This document shows, one piece after another, positions 54,151 through 64,000 of a DNA stretch of 64,000 nt (position 1 is its first letter; the number at the start of each line of letters is the position of its first letter). The stretch comes from Balanoglossus misakiensis (Eukaryota > Hemichordata). The stretch is taken from positions 4,340,001 to 4,404,000 of the forward strand of contig CM082593.2 of the NCBI GenBank assembly GCA_040954595.2, written 5' to 3'. Position numbers and translations under genes: made by a program. The notes beneath the pieces were generated by a model. It searched no databases. It saw nothing but the letters and a program-made list of their open reading frames with translations, and had not been told where the DNA came from.

Positions 54151-57100
54151 AATTCGTATTTTACTGTATCAGCTATTCTAACCACTTTAAACAAGGAAAC
54201 TACGATCATATCTATATATTGGATTAATTTCAAAACAATTAATAATAACCTAAGCTTCTAATGAAGATCTGGAAACCTGCATGCTAAAATATTATTCCGA
54301 GCAGGGTAGCGACGCATGTGCGTTGTACATCTTACAATTCTTGCTTTATATTAAAGCTGTCACATGTCACGGTTATGAATCCTTTGATCACGGTCGAGTT
54401 TGAATCCCATAAATTAAAATGAAAAAAAAAGATACTTGGCAATTACATCGGTGACTGGCCGAAAATGACTGTTACCCATCTGAGTACAGTTCAACAAGAT
54501 GACGGATTCCTATAGGGCCTAAATGGATAAACATGTTTATCAACCCTAAAATAATCTTACTTTGTAATACAGGGGGACAGTCCAAAAGAATATTTGCTTC
54601 ACAGTTTGAAACCACTCAAAAGGTTGTGATATGATGCGTACAGGGAATTACCTCGCCGCACAGATATTAAACGAAGTCCGATAAATTGCTGCTGCAAAAA
54701 GCACACAATTAAAAATCGTATTAAGCAACAAACACGCGTCGCTACCCTGCACCAATCTTTACAGTTTTCTCCTCGGTAGTTGCACGTTAATAATGCCCCG
54801 AAAAAGTGTCTTTCTACGTAATTGTTCATATCATTGTAAAAGTGTAGTCTGGTAGCAATGGTTTGGGATGTACTCATAAGTGCTCGTCAAGTCACGTGCA
54901 GGAACTGGCCCTGTATTGAATTCTTTTGTCATTTGGTCGGCATGTAATGTAACCAACAGTTTTTAACTTGTTAAATATATATAAATATATAATGGTAAAA
55001 ATTAATTGACAAAGGGTATAATTATTCATAAATTGTGTCATTATATTTCTCACATGAAATGAAGGTGGTCACAGAAGTAATGAAAAATTAATATCATAAA
55101 GTAAACTTCAGTTTCATGTCTTTTATGTTTTCAACCCGGCATGTGTGACGTGACTGCAAGAATTCATGATATTAGTGTGTCTGTGATTTTGTATAATAAT
55201 AAATTTCCTGAATAATATAACAACCGTACAGTATTTTTGTACTATTATGGATGGCAATGTACCTGAAATACTAAATTTACAAATATTTGAGCACAGTCTT
55301 ATTTCTGAATTCTTTTGGAATACAGTTCATTTATAATATCCAGTGTATCTGCATATGCTCATCAAAACAGTGATTAATTTTAAGAGAGATAGTCTCTTGC
55401 TCTTAACATTATTTGGGTTATTGCTGTCTCAAGTTCATGAGACGTCAGTCATAAACAATCTTTCTATATTCTGTGTCTAAGCAATGTGCGTCCTTTGATG
55501 CCATATGGCTATAAAAATTTATTGTATCGATCAGGAACTATGTTTTTTTAAGTATATTGTATCTACCTTTGTAATTCTACTCACTCAAATTCTGCTCACA
55601 TCCTGTTTTGGAATATTCTGGGAACACATCGAGGAGACAAAAATGGCCACCCCTCGACATTAGGTTTTTGCTTGGCCTCAAGGTTTTGTCCGTTCATCAT
55701 GGTCCGTTGCACATTGATGTCAGCTCGGCATTTGGTATAATTTCTTGTTTGTGACATCGTGAACTTCCTCCGTTATTGTGATGCCTGCTATTACTCAGAG
55801 ATTGATTGCGCCATGTTGTGGTTTTGTAAGCTTGTGGATTGTTAACATTTTAGTGCAGAATTTATTAAGTTCGGAGATATCTTCAGTTGTCGTTTCTGGA
55901 ATCTCTCAGAAACCGAAATGCGCCGCTCAATGCACGTAATTATCCTAGAACCACCTATTTATCATTTTCCTGTAAGATACAAAAGTGTAATTAAGTTTTG
56001 AATATGGATCATTAACGTGGCATTTTCCACGTTGTACAAACACTATTTACATAATCATATTTTTATCGCAACATTTAATGTTATAATTGTATTTAATAGT
56101 GATGCCTTAGCGATGTTTAGATATTAAAGAAATATGAACATACATCAACAAGTCTGTTTTATTATTTATATTGGTCGAGTAACTGTCTTTATGGAGGGCA
56201 ATTGAGACATCATAACCTAAAAATTGTCTTGCTTCATTAGTTACGTGACGCAATAAGTCACTTTCATGACACCCATATGACCTTGCATCATACTTCCGGT
56301 GGTGGTGGGTTGTGGCAAAACACCCATTTTATAATCAAGGGTAAGAAAAGTGCAAGTCCGGGTTCAAAGGTCGTACCATATGATGATTGACACACACAAA
56401 AGTAATATATACTTTTCCTTTATTATCTTGGAGAATTTCCTTCCTTGCCACAGTTTAAGTGACACCATTTCTCGAGATTACTCGAAGCCTCTTATTAGCT
56501 CAGCTGCTGGATGAAAAAAGAGCATCCGATACATTCATCTTCAAAATGATTAAATTACTATTGGAAATTGAAATACAAGTATGTGCAAGTTATTAAACGA
56601 AGTGATCCACCCTGAATTCCTTTCGGTTCAACAGCGGAGTAGCAAGTACTACTACAACCGTTATTTTTCAACCACGTGCTCCTAACCCATGCACTCATAG
56701 GCTGAAAGCGCCACCAACGACCTGACTATCAAGCATGCGCAATTGGCCAAAGTTTCTTGTCAGTATTACACAAACATGCACCATCCCTATTATAAATACA
56801 ACATATGTTTTTCGCGAGAGGATGGCGAATACTGCAAACTTCTTTGAGTTGCCAATGATAAAGGCTCTACCCCAGCTAATACTACATCGTTTGCACCACA
56901 GCACCGTAGCTAATCAGGCAAACTGAAACCTTATTCGAGTAATCAAAACTCGGAATACTCAACTTTTTTCCCGTGGAGGGGACATGTAACGCTGGCCTTG
57001 AAGTTGTATAGGTTACTGACATAGTACAGAAGCAATAAAGAAGCTTCCAGAAATAATTTTGGTTTATTGTAGTCGGATTTCTTGATCAATTTTGCTCCCG

Positions 57101-60100
57101 TTGCGCCCATAAAAATGAGCCGTTTTCGTTAGAAAATCATAGGTAGCCATACAAATTGGGCAGGGATCGATACGTACTTTTCTACACATATTAAGTCCCT
57201 GCCCGTAGTAACTTGTCGCTTCCGACTTCCTACTGACTCACGGAAAGGCTGATAATAAGAGTCCACTATGCATCCTTGTCCACTTGAGCTTCGAAATAAT
57301 GTAAGGCAATGGCAGTGGTTTAATCACAGACAAAGAATTTCTCTTTGTCTGTGGTTTAATTAAAGGTACAGCCAGTATCTCACTGGACTCCAGTGGCTTC
57401 TATTGAATCAAGCACGGTTCTACACTGCGGAAAGTATATACTATATAAACTATAGAGGTCGCTGTCAACATTCACCACAACAGCAATGCCTCCACGTCAT
57501 GACAATTACACGAATGTACTATATTTTGTGGTCTTGAACCAAATGCTGTATTTTACACCGAGTTATGCATGTGTGTGGCGCCCCCAGGTGGTCGATTACC
57601 AAAATATAGACGTGATGACCGAGCTCGCACGTCGATTAATATTCGGTGTTTTCGAAAGCTGTAACTTTTCGCTGTGCAGTTTCAATCCTCTGAAGCATGT
57701 GGAAATGCCCAGTATCCAGTTTATTGGCACGACCTGTATGTATATATATAATGCATACGTAGACAGTATTGCAGTGTTCAAGCCCGGACTACTGTATTAC
57801 ACACATACAAGCTACGTTGACAAGCGGAGTACCTCGGCGATATTCTGTTGGAGTAAAGAAAGAACTTCACGGAACAAAATACTGAAAACAAAGCTCAAAG
57901 GCACAGCTTGTATCCCTTTATCGTTGTTCTCCTGCGAAAGAAGGGGACAAAAATCATAAATTGCAAAGCTTGTTGTGAAATTCCGTCCACTCAGTTAACG
58001 ACGTAAAAGTCAATGCACAGTCCGTCCAGAGGGAGTGTAGGTCATGCAACGCGATATCACTAAGGCTGTCTAGCCTACATGGAACAATTTCAACATATTA
58101 TCATCTTACTCCTCGTACCTATATTGGCGCCTTTGACGCGATGTCAGGCGACAAGCTTATTTGGGTTGAAATTCCATTCCAGACTCAATATGGCCTTTTA
58201 TTATTGAGCAAGGTCAATGTCCGCTCGTTGGTCAAATATCCAAGTTCTTGCTGGTATTTCAGCTGCACTTAGCCTACATTCACAAATTGTCATGTGTTAC
58301 TTAGTGAATTGAACTTTCAATGTTTGGTACACTGATAGAATATACTTCAAACAGGGCGAAAAACGGAAAGTGATTTGGTGCGTTAATTATAGAGAAAGAC
58401 TCGCCCTCTCCACTAGGGTCGGTACGTTTGCTATCTTTGGGGGAGGGATCAAATTTTAAAGATTCGCGGCACCCAATCAGTCGATCCGAGATGGCTTTTT
58501 TGTCAAGTTGACAAAAAGGTGGCAAAAAGTGAATTCATTGCAGGAGGGCCCACCGTAAATCGGTAATTAAGATGTACATTTGACCAATATAAGATTTATA
58601 ATGGTGAACTATGTTCATATCGATGCGCACTGACGTACGTTTCCTCCAGATGAAGAAAGAAAAGCATTGTGCATCAACGCATGACGTAATTCATGACGCA
58701 ATTTCTCGATAATTTGATTATATTACCAAGCCGAAACAGTCTCTTTCACTAAAATGTTTAAGGCAGCATGTATATGTCGACGAACACAGAGAAATTAACG
58801 CAACCTCGCCTCGTGAATGACGCAAATAAGTGCATTTTGCAGGCCTGGTCTGAAACGGCTAACTTGAAAGTGGTAAAAAAAATCAAGTGCTGCCCGTTTT
58901 TGTCATTTTGTCTAAGGATATTTATCCGTTTGAAAAATAAGTCATTCTAACGGCTAATAAGTCACATTTTATGATTTTTTTTTGAGCCATGGACAACTGA
59001 TGTGCAACTTGAATCTGTCCCTTGCGTGGTTGTCATGATTACACAAAACGCAATTGTCAATCTCACCGTCAGCGGTAAGGTTCGCCGACGAGTGGTCTCA
59101 GTACGACAATGCTCGCGCTAAGTTATGAAAGGACGCCAAAATAGCGCTGAATAAAGAGTGTTTAGCATTAATGAGGTAGTGTTGACTGGTACAACTATTG
59201 GATCTCAAGTGGAAGTACGCACTATTGACAACAAGGGGTGTGTTGACTCGTTCGCTTTTGGGGCGACAATTACAATTTTCCGACTTTCACAAACTGTACC
59301 CTCAAAGTCATGGTTTTAAATCAATTCCATTCAGAACTGGTAGAGAGTTTTTTTTTAAAAAACCGAACCGAAATGCTAATAGATAAAAAAGTTGAAACTG
59401 CCGGCCAATAGGCATATGGACCTTTGAAAATCTCAGTAGAGGATATCCGTGGTCAAGATCAAAGTCAAAAGGTGATATTTGGACAGTACCGAAGAGTGGA
59501 CTGCAAACACATACATAACTGATAAGCACTTTTAAAGGCGCTAGTTAGCTTGTCGGGGCATGGAGCTGTTGTAGAGCGCCATGGTCTGCATGGGTAACTC
59601 AACATTGAACCTGTGGGATTGAACCCGCACAAGGACATGGGGCGGGGCGGGGGTAGGCAAGCAGTGTGCCGTCGTCGCCATTTACACTTTTTAATACGCA
59701 AATTTGCATGTGGATCTCTTCTCCTCAAGTTGAATTTTGTCGTTATGTATAAGACGGGGTACAGATTAGCAGGCAATTTGATATATCCCTTGCTGGAATG
59801 GCAGCAAGTTGTGATTCCCTCCATACATTTCGAAATATGTAACTATTTGTTGACGTGTGCGAAATGAAGATAAATGTCGTTCTCCTCCCCCCGGTCGGTT
59901 CGCACAAGGAGGCCATGTATTATTTTCGACTGTCTCCCCTGTGAGTAATGTAATAGGCCCGCGACACTCCGTTCTCCTTTCTGCCCTGTTGAATGGTAGG
60001 CGCCGGGTTGGCGTCAGGGCTGGCTCAGCTTGGGGCCAAACGGTCATCAAGGCTAAAAGGACCAGCGCTGTCGTTGGATGTTGGCCCGTAAAACTTGAAC

Positions 60101-60639
60101 GTACACTAAATTGTCTGCATTGAGAGAAAACGCGAAAAGTTTTCTTACGATTGTGACGATAGAATAGAGTGACAAAGAGAAATATTTATTTCAAGATGCT
60201 TCATGGACAAAAAATCTTTTTGGCTGTGGTTTGCTTGAAAACAGCGCCCTCAAGAGAGAGGCGAATCAATTATCCCTCCGATTGTCTATTCTGTAAATTA
60301 CAAGGAAGAAAAAAGAAAACACTTTTCCCTGTTGCGTAATACTATTGTCTAGACGAGGTTCAATGAATATTCGTGTTGTCTCCTCGAGAAATTTTGAGAG
60401 CTTCCCTTCTACCACGCGTGATGTATTCTCTCTCTGTGTTGTTTTAACAAAATTCTCTTCGTTTTTCATTCCATCCAACACACGCCAAAGTCTCGGCCTC
60501 TTCTGAACTTGAGTATTGGTATGCACGCAACTCAAAATTCAGAACACATAAGGAATATTTTGAAAAATCACAAAACAGTGCAAAACGCATCCACCGCCAG
60601 GGAAATTTCTCGACGTTGGAATTCGAACTGTCAAATAAT
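54151..60639. other. Intergenic region between the two genes
   Basis: AT-rich, without recognisable genes. It contains a TA-rich tract at about 54970-55000 and a 12-bp perfect hairpin flanked by direct repeats at 57315-57360. An unexplained 157-codon open frame (57486-57959) and a group of overlapping open frames in GC-richer sequence at 59.5-60.1 kb show no known domain, membrane span pattern or splice structure that would support calling them genes. Confidence 0.6.
57315..57360. repeat. 12-bp hairpin flanked by 10-bp direct repeats
   Basis: CACAGACAAAGA (57325-57336) and TCTTTGTCTGTG (57342-57353) form a perfect 12-bp stem with a 5-base loop. GTGGTTTAAT occurs on both sides, at 57315-57324 and 57351-57360, the second overlapping the end of the stem. 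No U-tract or promoter marks it as an RNA gene. Confidence 0.7.
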
Positions 60640-60735
60640 CCGAGTATCTTTAGAGGGGGTGCGAGCTGTGGATAGGAGGGCAGTGTGACGTCACGACTTA
60701 TTAAATACGGCTGAACAAACTGGGTTGTTACAGCT
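60640..60735 (+). promoter_or_regulatory. Promoter/5' UTR with full CRE palindrome
   Basis: TGACGTCA, the complete cAMP-response element, lies at 60686-60693, with TTAAATAC (weakly TATA-like) at about 60700. The ATG follows at 60736. An in-frame TGA at 60712-60714 closes the reading frame upstream. The region opens a CpG-rich block that runs to about 61.5 kb and includes GGCGCGCC at about 60850. Regulation by CREB/ATF factors is inferred from the site only. Confidence 0.45.
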
Positions 60736-60814
60736 ATGGCGGCTTTCCGAGGTAGCGTCTTGAGGATTTCGACTTCAGCGCTGTTTATCCTTCTTCTACA
60801 TCTATCCAAATCGG
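60736..60814 (+). CDS. Candidate first exon of a second gene: signal peptide
   Basis: The ATG at 60736 opens 26 codons plus one base, then the excellent donor TCGG|gtaagt. The peptide has an n-region with two Arg (MAAFRGSVLR), a hydrophobic core (ISTSALFILLLHL) and a polar SKS end. That is the form of a secretory signal peptide, with cleavage likely near or just beyond the exon end. A phase-1 intron straight after a signal peptide is typical of secreted and cell-surface proteins built from extracellular modules. The rest of the gene was not found in the remaining 3.2 kb. An acceptor-like tttattctcgcag at about 61242 gives a stop after about 30 codons in the required phase. The protein family cannot be named from the signal peptide alone. 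Confidence 0.55.
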
Positions 60815-63800
60815 GTAAGTTTTGATCGATTGTCAATACTTTGCGCCGGGGCGCGCCGTGTTTCGGTCTGGCTGCGACGAGGCACTTGTATCAGCAAGGG
60901 AATGCGCGGATACACTTCTTCGCGAACGGCGACAGAACTTCGGTGTATATATATTTTGGTGCTTCTTTACCGCGTAATTTGGTTATTCTGCGCGGTTTGC
61001 GTTGCTGCGATTTCGCACCCAGCACATCTGACGAATTGTGGGCCTGCTTTTGTCAGAATCCGCCTCGTCCGCGGACGATCACTGCAGTTTTGGGGTACCC
61101 AAAACTTACGTCAGCACTATAGTTTCAATCGACTTCCTGTAGTACTCCGCTGTCATGCGTGCCAGTCGACTCGGGGCCCCATCCAAGGTGAAGTCATGAA
61201 GATTGGGGATATCTGATTTTGTGTTTACATTTATTCTCGCAGCAAAACGCGAAAAGTCAGGCCCATTCCGCGCCTTTAGACGGGTCACGTTTGTCAACAA
61301 AACGGGTTCCTGTCCGCAGCACCGCCTTCGTTAACCCATACGATGCGTTGGTGTTCGCCAAAGTTGCTCTTTCCGATCCGATTCGACTTGGCCCTTTGTT
61401 CCAGCGAGTCCTTCGTTTTGAAATTGCGACCACTCGAGCTCGGAGCCGCTCAGTCGACAGCGTCTTTGCATAACGAAATCCTAGTGAAAATTCCCATTGA
61501 ATGTTGAGATTACACGCTGCTCCAGTGGGGCTTCGGAAACCCTACATGTGTCCATTTCACCGCCGTTACTGAAATCTGACATGAAGGGTTTCGTTCGCGA
61601 GTATACATGTATACGAGTAAATGCATGGAGGATGACGGAAACGTTTGCAGGCGATCGGTGGTGAAGGCAAAATCCTTCAGACAGTGAGCTGTGTTTTGCG
61701 ATCGGTCTACTGTGACCTGATTACACTACCAACCATTTTGACCCAAGCATAATGTCTCACCCCCTCGCCTTACCGAGACAGTCGCAAACCCTAGTCACCC
61801 ACATTCGTACCAATATCATGAACGTCAGATTTCGATGACAGTTTTGACAGGTCCAGCAACAGAACAAATTTGTGTCAAAACTGTGGCATCAATGATTTTG
61901 AGTTGTGGTGCAGTAATTGAGAGACTATAATCTTTGGGCGTTTCAAGATCGACGTTGACCTAGTTGTCATAGTGAATGGTCAGTCAGATCAGAGCCAGTG
62001 CAAATAAAGACATGTTGGAAGAACGAAAACAACTTGACATTTCAGTCATCTGAGGACAGTAGTATTTGTGCATGAATCATACAAAGTTAAATAAAGCAAA
62101 ACAAGTACACTGGAACTTCTGTCAGTATTGTTTTATTCGTGGTATTATTGTATGTAGTAGAATAAAAAATTACATCACTTTAAAAGTCTGTTGTTTTGTA
62201 GCTGTGTTTATTTCAGTAGTTTTGTTGTATATATCATCAGCCTCACTTTCATACCGAACTGTTATTGTTGACAAATAATTCAAGTCCGGACTTCAATTCA
62301 GTTTGCAACAACAGTGTTGACTGTACACATATAAGTTGTTGTTAAGCTGTATGATGACATTTAGGGCATTTATGAGGAACTAAACAAGAAATTGCTTTTG
62401 ATTCACAAGACAAAAAAATATGAAAAATGTTCAAAAGTTACAGTTGAGTGATCTAGAGGTCCACAAAGTTGTTGGTCCATACCAAACTTCCCCTTGTAAT
62501 AAATCTCGGCAATCGGTATGGACTTTGTTTCCTTTGCGTAATACAAGTATGACTATCTTGAATATTGAAACTTGGCGACATAGCAGTTCTTCATTTAATT
62601 TCACAGATACACCTAAATAGATATGCTAACTTATCGAGCTTTATCAATCTCTGAAACTGTTCTCCTAAGTCAACAGAACCAGAAGTGCTAAATAGCATTT
62701 TGAGTGTTTTGCTGGCAAAGGGAGAGCTTTTTCGATAAGATGCACGAGAGATGAATTAGTATGAACGATAGGTTTTGGCAGAAAATGTTTGAAGACCACC
62801 TGATAAGGTATCGGGCACTTTCTGTGTTGAGAGGTCTTTAATATATTGCTTATACTTTTTTATGGAAGTCGGCGTATCCAAGAGCTAAAGAGTATAGCAA
62901 CTCCTGATAGAATGGCGTATCAATATTTTACACTTGGCTTGTTCTGGCTAAATCATAACATAGGCATATTTAGCATTTCAGGGAATAATTGTGAGGTAGG
63001 TGGCGGCGCGTTTAATTTAGTCAAAGCGCCGTAGACAGTCTGCTGGGCCGAATGCCTGTTTATTAAATGTGCAGCGATGAATTCTGTGTTGTGTCAGATA
63101 TACAGTGTAAATATGGTTACAGTGAAATGCCGTTTATCGTAGCCTGCCACAACTGTATCTGACTCAATTTTAGAAGTGAAAATCCAATAACTCTTGTGTA
63201 GTGGCTAAGCATCTTCACTGTCAAACTGAACCAAAACGCAAATGATCAGATCACGCCAATACGATAAATTATTTGAATAACTTCGGAAATAAATTTGTAT
63301 TAAATTTACAGAGAATTGACGCGGAGATAGACGCACTCTCGGTAAGATTTAATCCCGAATGAAATTATGAAAAATGAGACGTCGGTTTGTGCTGGATAAA
63401 TTTAAGCTTAATTGGATCTTCCAAGATGGCGCTAGTAGGAAATTTAATAGTGTCAAGCAAAGCTTGTAGTAGCAGGTCCCAGAGATTTTGAAACCGAATG
63501 CAGGGACTTGACGTACAAACGTGCACCTCGCAAAGGGGCAGGGATTAAATTTGAATTATTTAGCTGTCGTTGGTGTGTGTGTTTTTTTCGGTGAAAGACA
63601 ATGCATTTGCTATGGGAAAACAAGCAAGTGTTTATGCAGCAGTGACCTCGGTAATAGGAAGCAACAAAAGTCCTGGCCGTGACTGCGGGCAAGGCTGGGG
63701 CGTTTTCGAAGTGTGAAATGCAATGTGGAGCTCAGTACTCCATGTGGGATCTGATACGGCAAAAGTATACAATTTCCGTGGAAATTTCCCCACGGAATTT

Positions 63801-64000
63801 CAGTCGGCCTTTGAGGCTTAGATTACTGCTGTCTGAGCTCGAAATTGGAAAGAAAGACTTTTCAGGCAGAATTGGGCTGGTTTGATGAAGTCACTGACAG
63901 GTTGCGGTATCAAGCCAGGCAATTTGCCCAAAGTCAGTTTTTTAGTCCTTTTAAGGTAAAATGAGAGAGGTGGTTACTATGGTGATATGGTAATGCAATG
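60815..64000 (+). other. Likely start of a long first intron; CpG-rich then AT-rich
   Basis: The first 700 bases are CG-rich and hold several overlapping open frames on both strands (60830-61473). These look like by-products of the composition. After 61.6 kb the sequence is AT-rich. It contains a dispersed-repeat copy (62280-62447) and a CCAAGATGGCGC motif at about 63420. A short hairpin, TTCCGTGG with CCACGGAA, lies at 63774-63797. No second exon was recognised. Confidence 0.4.
62280..62447. repeat. Dispersed repeat, copy B
   Basis: It begins with the palindrome AAGTCCGGACTT (62282-62293) and shares with copy A (49813-49990), in order, TGTTGACT, CATATAAG, GGGCATTT, AACAAGAAATTGC, ACAAGACAAAAAAATATGAAAA and AAAGTTACAG. 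Differences are spread evenly with small gaps, as between old copies of one element. Confidence 0.7.

Noticed and set aside
57486-57959. 157-codon + strand open frame
   Set aside because: No recognisable domain, no promoter or splice evidence, and Cys/Tyr-rich composition typical of AT-rich non-coding DNA.
59590-59640. GGTTCAATCCC on the minus strand, like a pol III B box
   Set aside because: The T-arm does not pair properly and no A box or acceptor stem could be found at the right distance, so a tRNA or tRNA-derived SINE is not supported.
60444-60836. 130-codon minus-strand frame over the signal-peptide exon
   Set aside because: Overlaps the better supported + strand exon, has no splice or domain support, and looks like a shadow of CG-rich sequence.
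61243-61473. Possible second exon after tttattctcgcag
   Set aside because: In the phase required by the 60814 donor it stops after about 30 codons; the long frame is in another phase and is likely due to CG-rich composition.

Overview
The window is animal (eukaryotic) nuclear DNA. It is AT-rich and gene-poor, with GT-AG introns of about 0.2 to 6 kb, many tetranucleotide microsatellites and small dispersed non-coding repeats. Nothing looks bacterial, viral or organellar. The one recognisable gene is a divergent synaptotagmin-15 orthologue, and large introns plus CATA/GATA/CAGA arrays suggest an invertebrate bilaterian. The phylum cannot be settled from sequence alone.

Layout. Bases 1 to about 35.75 kb hold no recognisable gene, only microsatellites (5.65, 6.44, 12.2, 19.75, 25.2 and 27.6 kb), a 20-base poly-C run at 15.15 kb and scattered palindromic TGACGTCA sites. 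From 35.84 to 53.84 kb on the + strand lies the synaptotagmin-15-like gene. Seven exons are well supported: 42183-42375, 45111-45301, 48728-49035, 51431-51601, 52287-52407, 52600-52782 and 53712-53839. A candidate first coding exon, 35840-35885, fits in phase. Joined, they give about 446 residues, close to the roughly 420 residues of vertebrate SYT15: a short N-terminus, one membrane span, a linker, a C2A and C2B pair and a C-terminal WHPL. Most aspartates that bind calcium in synaptotagmin-1 are absent, so it is probably a calcium-independent trafficking protein. Intron 49036-51430 uses a GC donor.

About 6.5 kb downstream, a CpG-rich block at 60.64-61.5 kb holds a likely first coding exon (60736-60814, +) of a second gene. 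It encodes a signal peptide, ends at a phase-1 GTAAGT donor, and has a full CRE palindrome 43 bases before the ATG. The rest of that gene was not found and probably lies beyond the window.

The rest is introns and intergenic DNA. It contains a fold-back (MITE-like) element at 43.7 kb, a dispersed repeat with a long palindrome (49.8 and 62.3 kb, perhaps 31.2 kb), a 42-bp tandem duplication just before the membrane-span exon, and a short 17-bp-period repeat at 38.4 kb. No tRNA, rRNA, CRISPR array or autonomous transposon could be supported. All calls come from reading the sequence by eye; no alignment or database search was run.
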